DNA of 18,394 bases from Geobacter sp. UBA5608 (GCA_002424705.1 DIKW01000058.1:1-18394); one strand, 5' to 3'; positions 1 to 7,523 are shown, numbered from the stretch's first letter. Program-made: numbers and translations. The notes: a model not told the origin generated them from the sequence alone.

Positions 1-29
1 TTACGCGATAATTTTGCACAGGGATTGCA

Positions 30-95
30 ATGAATAAACTCTCAATTTTTTTAAGGACCGTCAAATTCATAATACTGGCAGGTGCATTTTTTTAG
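30..95 (+). CDS. Possible 21-residue hydrophobic peptide, or truncated gene start
   Basis: A 22-codon frame from ATG at 30 to TAG at 93-95 encodes a basic N-terminus followed by a hydrophobic stretch, like a signal peptide with nothing behind it. A weak GGG lies 7 bases upstream of the ATG. The frame ends inside a run of seven T's; removing one T would let it read on past this stop. It may be the relic of a frameshifted exported protein, a leader peptide for the caspase gene starting at 123, or chance. I do not recognise the product. Confidence 0.25.
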   Translation: MNKLSIFLRTVKFIILAGAFF

Positions 96-108
96 CTGCA
101 TCTATGGT

Positions 109-114
109 AGGAGG
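109..114 (+). promoter_or_regulatory. Ribosome binding site of the caspase gene
   Basis: A perfect AGGAGG lies 8 bases before the ATG at 123. It supports that start over later methionines. Confidence 0.75.
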
Positions 115-122
115 TTAGCATC

Positions 123-1505
123 ATGCGTTACTCCATTTATATCATGCTCATGGTGTCAGCAATCTATATGTTAACAGGCTGTGCAACAAGCTCTCCTCTC
201 ATAAAAGCCTCATTCGATGGCGACCTGCAAACAGTAAAAAGTTTGATAGCTCAAGGGGCAAATATCAAAGAAGAAAATTGTCAGGTGAATTTAGATCTTG
301 TCTGCTGTAGCGCCATAACATGTGCTGCCTACAAAGGTAACACTGAAATTGTAAAGTACCTACATCAGAAAGGAGCTGACATAAACATTCGTGATGGTGT
401 TGGAGTCACATTTGGCCCCATACATTATGCTGCGTATTTTGGATATGCTGATCTTGCACACTATTTGGTTATGAGCGGTGCCAATCTCAGCGTTCATGCA
501 GATATGGGAATGGGCACTCCTTTTACAATAGCCCAACGTCGTAATCACACGGAAGTAGCAAACATCATAGCAAATGCACAGCATGATAATTATCCAAACT
601 CACCTAATACATCGACCAGCAAAAACTTGATCGCATTGCAGCCTGCCATGACTAATAAAGGTGCAACAGATATAAACGCAGATTCAACTTTAGAGGATCT
701 GCTGAAGAATATTCCCACGGGCAGACCAGCCAGCAAATACGATATTGCTGTCGTGATTGGTAACGCCAACTATTCTGCCCCAGATACACCAAGTGTAGAC
801 TACGCCCTTCGTGATGCCCGGGTTATGAAACAGTACCTAACCAAAACATTTGGATATGAACCAACCAATATCATCTACATTGAGAATGCGACACTAGCCA
901 ATATGTATGAGGTCTTTGGCACCTCGGACGACCACCAGGGAAAACTATTTAAGTGGGTGAAACCTGGGCAAAGCAAGATCTTCATCTACTATGTCGGACA
1001 CGGTGCGCCGGACCAACAGACCGGTGAAGGCTATTTCGTGCCGGTTGATGCCAATCCACAGTATATTCGTACCAGTGGCTACAAGCTCTCCACCTTTTAT
1101 GAAAACCTGTCCCGCATCCCAGCTGCAAAAAAAACCGTGGTGATTGACGCCTGTTTCTCTGGCAGTTCTGCTAACGGACAGTTGATCAAAGGAGTTAGTA
1201 GTTTGTCTGCTCGCTTAAAATCTGAACCTAAAGCGTCGGTAGCTACTGATCTGCTAATGACTAGCGCCGGCATGGATCAGGTGGCCAGTTGGTACCCGGA
1301 AAAGAGACATTCGTTGTTCACCTACTTCTTTCTAAAAGGCCTGCAAGGTGAAGCAGATACCAACAAGGATGGCCACATCACCATGGGTGAAATGAAGGCC
1401 TGGTTGAACGACCAGGTGCCCTACATGGCTCGGCGTCTGAAAGGCAATGAGCAACAGCCAATTATGTTGGGTAATGATAACGACACGTTGGTGATAATCA
1501 GATAG
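123..1505 (+). CDS. Ankyrin-repeat caspase-family (C14) lipoprotein
   Basis: A 460-residue protein. Residues 1-20 are a lipoprotein signal with lipobox LTGC (Cys20); Ala follows the Cys, so outer-membrane sorting is likely by the +2 rule. Residues ~25-150 hold about four ankyrin repeats, a protein-binding scaffold. After a linker, residues ~205-460 form a caspase-like peptidase domain: catalytic His293 in YYVGHG and Cys344 in VIDACFSG, the expected dyad. An EF-hand-like loop begins at Asp412 (DTNKDGHITMGE), suggesting Ca2+ binding as in some metacaspases. The N-terminal half is clearly AT-richer than the pfk gene 19 bases downstream, so horizontal acquisition is likely. Family membership follows from motifs; the substrate and role (stress, defence or envelope protein processing) cannot be told from sequence. 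Confidence 0.85.
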   Translation: MRYSIYIMLMVSAIYMLTGCATSSPLIKASFDGDLQTVKSLIAQGANIKEENCQVNLDLVCCSAITCAAYKGNTEIVKYLHQKGADINIRDGVGVTFGPIHYAAYFGYADLAHYLVMSGANLSVHADMGMGTPFTIAQRRNHTEVANIIANAQHDNYPNSPNTSTSKNLIALQPAMTNKGATDINADSTLEDLLKNIPTGRPASKYDIAVVIGNANYSAPDTPSVDYALRDARVMKQYLTKTFGYEPTNIIYIENATLANMYEVFGTSDDHQGKLFKWVKPGQSKIFIYYVGHGAPDQQTGEGYFVPVDANPQYIRTSGYKLSTFYENLSRIPAAKKTVVIDACFSGSSANGQLIKGVSSLSARLKSEPKASVATDLLMTSAGMDQVASWYPEKRHSLFTYFFLKGLQGEADTNKDGHITMGEMKAWLNDQVPYMARRLKGNEQQPIMLGNDNDTLVIIR

Positions 1506-1524
1506 CTATAACCGGGAGGAAGCA

Positions 1525-2619
1525 ATGTCCAAGCGCATGAAAATTTGTATCAATACCGGCGGCGGTGACGCGCCGGGTCTGAACGCGGTGATTGAGGCAG
1601 TCACCATGGCGGCCTACAACCGGCAGTGGGAGGTCTACGGCATCAAATCCGGCTATGCCGGACTTTTGAACACCGACGAGATCATCCACCTCACCCCGGA
1701 CAAGGTGGACGGCATCGCCAGCATCGGCGGCACGATCCTCGGCACCACCAACAAGGGTAACCCCTTCATGATGCCGATCTGCAACGCAGCCGGCGAGTGT
1801 GAACAGCGCGACCTGTCGGACAAGGTGATGGAAAACTTCAAACGGCTGCGCTTCGACGCCCTGGTGGCCGTGGGGGGTGACGGCAGCCTGGAGATCGCCC
1901 ACCGCTTTGCCGAAAAAGGGATGCCGGTGGTGGGGGTGCCCAAGACCATCGACAACGACATGGGCGGCACCGTGATCACCTTCGGCTTCGACACTGCGGT
2001 CAGCATCGCCACCGAGGCCATCGACCGGCTGCACTCCACCGCCAAGTCCCACGACCGGGTGATGGTGGTGGAGGTGATGGGCCGCAACGCCGGCTTCATC
2101 GCCTTAAACAGCGGCATCTCCGGCAACGCCGACGTGATCCTGATCCCGGAGATCCCCTTCGACATCGAAAAGGTCTGCGACAAGCTGATGGAAAACGAGC
2201 TGCACGGCCGCAAGTACGCCATCGTGGTAGTGGCCGAAGGGGCGGTGCCCAAGGGGGGCGAGGTGGTCATCAAGGGGGCTGCCGAAGGGGGCCGCCAGCA
2301 TGTGGTGCTGGGCGGCATCGCCGAGTACGTGGCCAAGGAGATCTCCACACGTACCGGTAAGGACTCTCGTTCCCTGGTGCTGGGGCACCTGCAGCGGGGC
2401 GGCTCCCCCACCACCTTCGACCGGCTGCTGTCGCTCCGCTTCGGCGCCGCTGCCGTGCGGGCCATCGAGCAGGGCCAGTTCGACCAGATGGTGGCGCTGA
2501 AATCCCCTGATCTGGCCATGGTGCCGCTGGCCGAGGCGCTGAACATCCAGAAACGGGTGCGGCCCGACGGCGACACCGTGCTGACCGCCCGCGACCTGGG
2601 GATCTGCTTCGGGGATTAA
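1525..2619 (+). CDS. pfkA: 6-phosphofructokinase, Gly/Lys (group III-like) type
   Basis: A 364-residue PFKA-family enzyme that phosphorylates fructose 6-phosphate to the 1,6-bisphosphate in glycolysis. Visible motifs: GGDAPGLNA near the N-terminus (phosphate-donor binding), GGDGS at 117-121, PKTIDND at 139-145 with the catalytic base Asp143, MGRNAGF, and LGHLQRGGSP. The two specificity positions (E. coli 104 and 124) are Gly120 and Lys140. PPi-dependent enzymes carry Asp and Lys there; E. coli PfkA has Gly and Gly. Gly/Lys is known from ATP-dependent group III enzymes, so ATP use is favoured but not proven. GGGAGGA at 1514-1520 supports ATG 1525; ATG 1537 is an alternative. It lies 19 bases after the caspase gene and may be cotranscribed. 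High GC contrasts with both neighbours. Confidence 0.93.
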   Translation: MSKRMKICINTGGGDAPGLNAVIEAVTMAAYNRQWEVYGIKSGYAGLLNTDEIIHLTPDKVDGIASIGGTILGTTNKGNPFMMPICNAAGECEQRDLSDKVMENFKRLRFDALVAVGGDGSLEIAHRFAEKGMPVVGVPKTIDNDMGGTVITFGFDTAVSIATEAIDRLHSTAKSHDRVMVVEVMGRNAGFIALNSGISGNADVILIPEIPFDIEKVCDKLMENELHGRKYAIVVVAEGAVPKGGEVVIKGAAEGGRQHVVLGGIAEYVAKEISTRTGKDSRSLVLGHLQRGGSPTTFDRLLSLRFGAAAVRAIEQGQFDQMVALKSPDLAMVPLAEALNIQKRVRPDGDTVLTARDLGICFGD

Positions 2620-2639
2620 AGAACGGTTACGAATGATAA

Positions 2640-2700
2640 GGGCACGATGGAGCCCCGAGAAAAATTGTGGTTTGTGCCCTATCTGTCTGATACGGGGCAC
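2640..2700 (+). other. Three-arm inverted repeat between pfkA and the glutaredoxin gene
   Basis: GGGCAC at 2640-2645, GTGCCC at 2674-2679 and GGGCAC at 2695-2700. The middle arm can pair with either outer arm, giving two mutually exclusive stems. No T-run follows, so it is not a standard intrinsic terminator. The remaining intergenic bases, 2701-2808, are AT-rich and probably hold the promoter of the next gene, but no convincing -35/-10 pair was found. Confidence 0.3.
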
Positions 2701-2819
2701 AGAGTTGGAAAAACGGATTACTGAAACCGACAAATCAAGTCCTGGGCATCTTATATAGGTAACAAGTTTCTTTATATAAGAGAACCGTATATATACGAGT
2801 TGAACACCAAGGAGGAACA

Positions 2820-3326
2820 ATGCCCATAAAATCATTATTAACAATCATACTGCTGTTACTTTCATTTTCATTTGCTGGGGCAGAGATGTACCAATGGATC
2901 GCTGATGATGGCTCCATAACTTTTAAGGACACACCTCCCCCCTCAACCCAAAAGAGAAAAAAAGTGAAGGTTTACAGCGATAGCGACTTCGCGGCTGCTC
3001 CACCTGTTCAACCAGAAACTGCGACGCATAAAATCAAGCAGCCTGCTTCCTCTGCATCACAACCGGCTACACCTAAACGAGAGCGATTTAACGGCACAGT
3101 GGATATATATGTCACCGAATGGTGCGGATACTGCAAACAAGCCCTTAGTTACATGAAAAGTAAGGGAATCCCATTTACAACCTACGACATAGAAAAGGAC
3201 AGCGCTGCTAAGCAGAGACATAAAGATTTAGGGGGCCGCGGCGTCCCACTAATCATTATAGGTTCCAACAAAATGTCAGGTTTTTCCGCTGATAATCTTG
3301 AGTATTATCTGAATAACAGCAAATAA
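2820..3326 (+). CDS. Periplasmic DUF4124-glutaredoxin fusion protein
   Basis: A 168-residue exported protein. Residues 1-21 are a Sec signal peptide with cleavage expected after AGA. Residues ~22-55 match the DUF4124 pattern (YQWIADDGSITFKDTPP), a short beta domain common at the N-terminus of exported proteins. A polar, Pro/Ala-rich linker leads to a glutaredoxin/thioredoxin-fold domain at ~95-168. It has redox motif WCGYC (Cys102, Cys105) and the GVP cis-proline loop. It probably reduces or exchanges disulfides in the envelope; partners are unknown. AAGGAGG at 2809-2815 fixes the start at 2820. It is AT-richer than the two pfk genes it separates, so it is probably an insertion between them. 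Family assignment is firm; function is inferred. Confidence 0.85.
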   Translation: MPIKSLLTIILLLLSFSFAGAEMYQWIADDGSITFKDTPPPSTQKRKKVKVYSDSDFAAAPPVQPETATHKIKQPASSASQPATPKRERFNGTVDIYVTEWCGYCKQALSYMKSKGIPFTTYDIEKDSAAKQRHKDLGGRGVPLIIIGSNKMSGFSADNLEYYLNNSK

Positions 3327-3410
3327 TATAGGTGAGTAATGCAGAAAGCGTCGTAAGTGGTCGTATCTCAGCTCTGTACAAATGATATCCCACCTAGGAA
3401 AAGGGACGCC

Positions 3411-3440
3411 GACCGCCCGCAAAAGCGGGCGGGTCATTTT
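3411..3440 (+). terminator. Intrinsic terminator after the glutaredoxin gene
   Basis: CCGCCCGC (3413-3420), loop AAAA, GCGGGCGG (3425-3432): an 8-bp GC stem followed by GTCATTTT. The T-run is short. It lies 87 bases past the stop at 3326 and ahead of the promoter proposed for pfkA, insulating the two units. Confidence 0.65.
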
Positions 3441-3510
3441 CCGGCCATTGAACAAACACCTATCCCCACCCCATAACCGGCCAGCAACCATCGACCTGAG
3501 CGGTTCAAAG

Positions 3511-3538
3511 TGGACAGTTGCCTTTTTTGCTGTACTAT
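3511..3538 (+). promoter_or_regulatory. Candidate sigma-70 promoter of pfkA-corA
   Basis: TGGACA (3511-3516; 5/6 to consensus), 16-base spacer, TACTAT (3533-3538; 4/6). It sits downstream of the terminator and ~70 bases before the pfkA ATG at 3607. The remainder of 3327-3606 shows nothing else recognisable. Confidence 0.4.
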
Positions 3539-3606
3539 TGGGCATGTTTTACGGCTCCAGCGCCTGTGCTGTACCATCGCAACCTGCTCCGACAAGGGAG
3601 AGCACC

Positions 3607-4566
3607 ATGAAAAAGATCGGTATCCTGACCAGCGGCGGCGATTGTTCCGGTATGAACGCCACCATCCGCGCCGCGGCCCGCACCGCCATCTCAAAGAATG
3701 TGGAGATGATCGGCTATCGCAAGGGCTATGCCGGGCTGATGAAAAACGACTTCATCCCCCTGGATACCATGGCGGTGGCCGGCACCATGCAACGGGGCGG
3801 CACCTTTCTGCAATCGGCCCGCAGCGCGGAGTTCCGCACTGAAGATGGACGCAAGAAGGCCCTGGATAACCTGATGCACGAAGGGGTGGAGGGGCTGATC
3901 GTGGTGGGGGGTGACGGCTCCCTGACCGGCGCCCTGGCCCTGGATCGGATGGGTTTTCCGGTGATCGGCATACCGGCCAGCATCGACAACGACATCCCCT
4001 TCACCGATATGTCGCTGGGGGTTGATACCGCCCTCAACAACATCATCTACGCCGTGGATTGCATCAAGGACACCGCCTCCTCCCACGACCGGGCCTTTAT
4101 CGTCGAGGTGATGGGCCGCGGCTCCGGCTATCTGGCCTCCACCGCTGCCGTGGCCACCGGCGCCGAGTTTGCCATCGTGCCGGAGGTGGAGTTCGACCTG
4201 TCCGAGATGTGCGGTCAACTGCGCCAACGGCATCAGGAAGGGCGCAACAACGCCATCATCCTGATGGCCGAAGGGGCCGGTCAGGCCCACGAGCTGGCCG
4301 CCGGCATCAAGGACGCCATCGGCTTTGAGGTGCGGGTGACGGTGCTGGGCCACTACCAGCGCGGCGGCTCCCCTACGGTGTTCGACCGCCTGTTGGGCAG
4401 CCGCTTCGGGAAACGGGCCGTGGAACTGCTGCTGTCCGGCACCAAGGGGGTGATGGTGGGGCTTTCCTGCCACGCCATGGTAACCACCCTGCTGGAGTCG
4501 GTGATCAAGGGCGAAAAACGGCCCCAGGATGAGATCCTGAAGATGGCCGAAGTCTTGGGGATCTGA
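3607..4566 (+). CDS. pfkA: ATP-dependent 6-phosphofructokinase, E. coli PfkA type
   Basis: A 319-residue enzyme, the usual bacterial PfkA length (E. coli ~320). The open frame extends upstream to 3382, but ATG 3607 is the real start: GGGAG lies at 3596-3600, the N-terminus MKKIGILTSGGDCSGMNA is canonical, and the extension covers a terminator and promoter. Motifs: GGDCSGMN for ATP binding, GGDGS with Gly104, ASIDND with Ala124 and catalytic Asp127 (same numbering as E. coli), VMGRGSGY, and LGHYQRGGSP. Gly104 with a small residue at 124 indicates ATP as donor, unlike the Gly/Lys paralogue at 1525. It carries out the committed step of glycolysis in the cytoplasm as a homotetramer in this family. 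It is cotranscribed with corA, which begins one base after its stop. Confidence 0.94.
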   Translation: MKKIGILTSGGDCSGMNATIRAAARTAISKNVEMIGYRKGYAGLMKNDFIPLDTMAVAGTMQRGGTFLQSARSAEFRTEDGRKKALDNLMHEGVEGLIVVGGDGSLTGALALDRMGFPVIGIPASIDNDIPFTDMSLGVDTALNNIIYAVDCIKDTASSHDRAFIVEVMGRGSGYLASTAAVATGAEFAIVPEVEFDLSEMCGQLRQRHQEGRNNAIILMAEGAGQAHELAAGIKDAIGFEVRVTVLGHYQRGGSPTVFDRLLGSRFGKRAVELLLSGTKGVMVGLSCHAMVTTLLESVIKGEKRPQDEILKMAEVLGI

Positions 4567-4567
4567 C

Positions 4568-5641
4568 ATGCGACACGCCAAACGGGTATTTCGCAGCCGT
4601 TCAGCCAAAGAGGGCCTGCCGCCCGGCACACTGGTTCATATCGGCGAGACCAGGACTGCCGCCCCACAGGTCAGCCTGTTTGAGTACGGTGAGTGGGGTG
4701 TGCGCGAACAGACCTTCGACACAACCGATTCACGGCTGCCGCCCCACCGCGCGGATGCGGTTACCTGGGTGGATGTGGAGGGGGTCCATCAGGTTGAAAC
4801 TATCCGCAGCCTGGGAGAGTGCCACAACCTGCACCCGCTGGTACTGGAGGATATCGTCAGCACGGTGCAGCGCCCCAAGGTGGAAGACTACGACGACTAC
4901 CTGTTCGTGGTGGTGCGGATGCTGCTGCCGCTGGAACAGGGAGACTTTGCCGCCGAGCAGGTAAGCATGGTGCTGGGCAAAGGCTACCTGTTCACCTTTC
5001 AGGAAGGGATTCGGGGTGATGCCTTTGAAGCGGTACGGGAGCGGATTCGGACCGCCAAGGGCAAGATCCGCGGCATGGGGGCCGATTACCTGGCCTACAC
5101 CCTGCTGGATGCCATTATCGACCGCTATTTTACCGTATTGGAGGGTTTCGGTGAACGGTTGACCACCATCGAAGAAGATGTGGCCCTGCATCCCCAACCG
5201 CGGGTATTGGTACAGCTGAATGAACTCAAAAAAGAGGCGATCTACCTGCGCAAGGCGGTCTGGCCACTCAGAGAAGTACTGTCATTTCTGGAGCGTGACG
5301 ATACCGACCTGATCAGCGACACCACCCGCATCTACCTGCGTGATGTGCACGATCACACCGTGCAGGCCATCGACACGGTGGAAACCTACCGCGACCTGTT
5401 GGCCGGCATGCTGGATCTGTACCTGTCAAGCCTCAGTAACCGCACCAACGAGATCATGAAGTTTCTGACCGTGATCGGCACGATCTTCATGCCGCTGACC
5501 TTCATCGTTGGCCTGTATGGGATGAACTTCAGACATATGCCGGAACTGGAGTGGCCCTACGGTTACTATCTGGTGTTGCTGATCATGGCCCTGTTGTCGC
5601 TGGCCATGGTTGTCTACTTCCGCCGCCGCAGATGGTTATAG
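4568..5641 (+). CDS. corA: CorA family Mg2+/Co2+ transporter
   Basis: A 357-residue CorA-type inner-membrane channel. Typical parts in order: N-terminal cytoplasmic alpha/beta domain with GLPPGTLVHIGE near residue 20 and EDIVSTVQRPK near 95; long helical region ~165-290; TM1 ~296-317; the YGMNF signature with Gly318-Met319-Asn320 forming the pore mouth; an acidic loop (HMPELEWP); TM2 ~330-350; and a basic C-terminal tail RRRRW. The family forms pentamers that admit Mg2+ and Co2+. The ATG is one base past the pfkA TGA, so translational coupling is likely. PFK needs Mg-ATP, which makes the pairing sensible but not evidence of a joint function. Confidence 0.93.
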   Translation: MRHAKRVFRSRSAKEGLPPGTLVHIGETRTAAPQVSLFEYGEWGVREQTFDTTDSRLPPHRADAVTWVDVEGVHQVETIRSLGECHNLHPLVLEDIVSTVQRPKVEDYDDYLFVVVRMLLPLEQGDFAAEQVSMVLGKGYLFTFQEGIRGDAFEAVRERIRTAKGKIRGMGADYLAYTLLDAIIDRYFTVLEGFGERLTTIEEDVALHPQPRVLVQLNELKKEAIYLRKAVWPLREVLSFLERDDTDLISDTTRIYLRDVHDHTVQAIDTVETYRDLLAGMLDLYLSSLSNRTNEIMKFLTVIGTIFMPLTFIVGLYGMNFRHMPELEWPYGYYLVLLIMALLSLAMVVYFRRRRWL

Positions 5642-5911
5642 CTAGCCGTAGACCGAGAAGCGTGGTATTTTTTGCGAGCCTAGTAAGGCCGCCTTCTCCC
5701 GTGCCGAGACCTCCTGGGAGCGGGGCGTCTGTTCCGCTGACGCTGCCACCGAAAGCGTTACCCGATCTTCGGGCATGCTGAGGAACCTGCCCTGCCCCTG
5801 CGGCGGCTGCCGCTTGCGGGACGGCGCCTGATCATCCTGCCGTCCCACCTGCCGCATAACAGCAGTCGGTTCAGGCTGGGGGGTGGGTCGTATCAAGGCG
5901 GTTGTTGCCAT
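5642..5911 (-). CDS. Hypothetical small protein, 89 residues
   Basis: An open frame on the minus strand between corA and tilS. ATG at 5911 is preceded by AGGTGA (5917-5922 on +) at 5 bases; an upstream GTG at 5920 lies on the ribosome site and is less likely. The protein is polar, rich in Gln, Pro and Arg, with no membrane segment or Cys. The middle (EDRVTLSVAAS) resembles the short conserved core of small unstructured proteins in Geobacter-like genomes, but I cannot name a family. It ends against corA (tail to tail) and diverges from tilS, whose ATG is 35 bases away. It fills what would otherwise be a 300-base gap. Confidence 0.5.
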   Translation of the reverse strand: MATTALIRPTPQPEPTAVMRQVGRQDDQAPSRKRQPPQGQGRFLSMPEDRVTLSVAASAEQTPRSQEVSAREKAALLGSQKIPRFSVYG

Positions 5912-5946
5912 GCTGATCACCTAATCCAAGTCTGTCACTAGCCACC

Positions 5947-7359
5947 ATGTCCCAACACAACCTGCATACGCGTGTCGCAAACGCCATCCGGGAGCGGAAC
6001 CTGGCTGCCCCGCACGACTGCCTGATCGTGGCCGTCTCCGGCGGGGCCGATTCGGTGGCCCTCCTTGACCTGCTGGCCACCCTGCCCTGGTATTCTTTTC
6101 GGCTGATTGTGGCGCACCTGAACCATTTATTGCGTGGCCCTGAAAGCGATGGCGACGAACTATTCGTGGCCCAGCTGGCGGCACACTATAACCTGCCCTG
6201 TGCAATCAAGCGGGTGGATGTGCGCAGCCTGGCCAGCCGGCAGCGTCAATCCCTGGAAGAGGCCGGCCGGGAGGCCCGCTACGCCTTTTTTGAGGAACTG
6301 CGGCAACGCCATCAGGCTGCGGCAATCGCCCTTGCCCACCACGCCGACGATCAGGCCGAAACCCTGCTGATGCGCCTGCTGCGCGGTGCCGGCACCAGCG
6401 GCCTGGCGGCCATGGCGCACCGCAGCGCCCAGGCCGTGATCCGCCCCTTGCTTGGGCTACACCGGGATGAGCTGCGTACCCACCTAGCCCACCACGGCAT
6501 CCCGTTTCGTGAGGATGCCAGCAACCAGGACCGTACCTTCCTACGCAACCGGATACGTCATGAACTGCTGCCACTGCTGGCCAGCTACAACCCGGCCATC
6601 AGCGATCGCCTGGCCGCCACCGCCGATCTGCTGGCCGAAGATGAACTGCTGCTGGAGCAACTCACCCGACAGGCCTGGCAGCAGCTGGCGCAGCAGGGCG
6701 AGGGCTGGGCCAGCCTGGGCCGCTGCCTGCTGGCGGAACAGCCCAGCGCCATGCGGATGCGGCTCTATCGCTTGGCCATTGTGGAGGCCAGCGGCGACCT
6801 GCGCCGGATCGAACGCAAACACTGTCTGGCTGTGGACCAGCTGCTGCAAACGGGGAAAACCGGTGGCCGGGTCGCCTTGCCCAAAGGGCTGACTGCCCTG
6901 CTGACGTCCGATCGTCTGTTGATCGCCCGCCGCGAGCTGGTGCGTCCCCGCCCCTCAGCAACGATCAGCATTAACGGACCGGGCTGTTATGAGCTGGGCA
7001 ATGGACTGCAGCTGCTGGTGGAGCAGGCTGTTGCCCCGGACGATTGGCAGACACTGCCGCCCTATGTCAGCTACGTCGATCCCACACAGGCCCCGTTCCC
7101 GTGGCAGCTGCGGCCGGCAAAGGCCGACGACCGACTGGAACTCTTGGGGCTAAACGGCAGCCGCCTGGTGCGGGATATCCTGGTGGATGCCAAGCTACCA
7201 CGCCATCTACGCCCCTGCCTGCCATTGCTATTATGCGACGGGAAGCCGCTTTGGCTGGCGCCGTTGCGCCGTACCCGGCTGGCCCTGATGTCACCCGGAC
7301 AGTCCGGCGGCATGCGCCTGACGCTGCTTGGGCGGGAGCGGCTTCCCCTGTTCCCCTAG
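5947..7359 (+). CDS. tilS: tRNA(Ile)-lysidine synthetase TilS
   Basis: A 470-residue cytoplasmic N-type ATP-pyrophosphatase. It joins lysine to C34 of the CAU-anticodon tRNA(Ile), changing its reading from AUG to AUA; essential in most bacteria. The PP-loop SGGADS is at 31-36. ALAHHADDQAETLLMRLLRG follows near 125-144, and RNRIRHELLP near 200, both family signatures. The C-terminal TilS domain (~390-470) contains DAKLPRHLRP and the final beta region. No good ribosome site precedes ATG 5947, but the spacing to the PP-loop fits the family. The last 61 codons are repeated, diverged, at 17321-17503 beside ftsH. The expected neighbour ftsH is therefore displaced by ~10 kb, and this gene's 3' end may be a recombinant between two lineages. 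Confidence 0.95.
   Translation: MSQHNLHTRVANAIRERNLAAPHDCLIVAVSGGADSVALLDLLATLPWYSFRLIVAHLNHLLRGPESDGDELFVAQLAAHYNLPCAIKRVDVRSLASRQRQSLEEAGREARYAFFEELRQRHQAAAIALAHHADDQAETLLMRLLRGAGTSGLAAMAHRSAQAVIRPLLGLHRDELRTHLAHHGIPFREDASNQDRTFLRNRIRHELLPLLASYNPAISDRLAATADLLAEDELLLEQLTRQAWQQLAQQGEGWASLGRCLLAEQPSAMRMRLYRLAIVEASGDLRRIERKHCLAVDQLLQTGKTGGRVALPKGLTALLTSDRLLIARRELVRPRPSATISINGPGCYELGNGLQLLVEQAVAPDDWQTLPPYVSYVDPTQAPFPWQLRPAKADDRLELLGLNGSRLVRDILVDAKLPRHLRPCLPLLLCDGKPLWLAPLRRTRLALMSPGQSGGMRLTLLGRERLPLFP
7174..7356 (+). repeat. Left copy of the tilS 3'-end repeat
   Basis: These 61 codons of tilS align without gaps to 17321-17503. I count 22 mismatches in 183 bases (88 % identity). A block of 47 identical bases (7285-7331 against 17432-17478) lies near the 3' end. 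About 14 of 20 changed codons are synonymous. Confidence 0.93.
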
Positions 7360-7492
7360 TCTGCAGCCAATCCGCATCCTGGGAAGAGGAGTCCTGCTCT
7401 GCGTGGAAGACGTGCTGACAGCTGGTACCTCTGGAGATGACGGGGTGGCCCGGCCCATCGGCCGATCACGCACTACCCACCTCACCAGGCCA

Positions 7493-7523
7493 CCTCAATT
7501 GAGGGGATCTGTCCCCTTTTTTT
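7493..7523 (+). terminator. Palindrome plus terminator-like hairpin after tilS
   Basis: CCTCAATTGAGG (7493-7504) is a perfect 12-base palindrome. It overlaps AGGGGA (7502-7507), loop TCTG, TCCCCT (7512-7517), which runs into seven T's (7517-7523). On + this is a short intrinsic terminator ~145 bases after tilS. It also encodes the last codons of the minus-strand hydrolase gene. The GGGGATCTGTCCCC core resembles dispersed palindromic elements seen in many proteobacterial genomes. The stretch 7360-7492 shows no gene. Confidence 0.5.

Noticed and set aside
2104..2844. Long minus-strand frame opposite the first phosphofructokinase
   Set aside because: Shadow of a GC-rich coding region; composition is His/Gly/Gln-rich nonsense and no family motif is visible.
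3382..3606. N-terminal extension of the second phosphofructokinase frame
   Set aside because: It covers a terminator and a promoter, has no ribosome site at 3382, and ATG 3607 gives the canonical N-terminus and length.
3691..4629. 312-codon minus-strand frame opposite pfkA
   Set aside because: Same kind of shadow; the plus-strand enzyme has all catalytic motifs.
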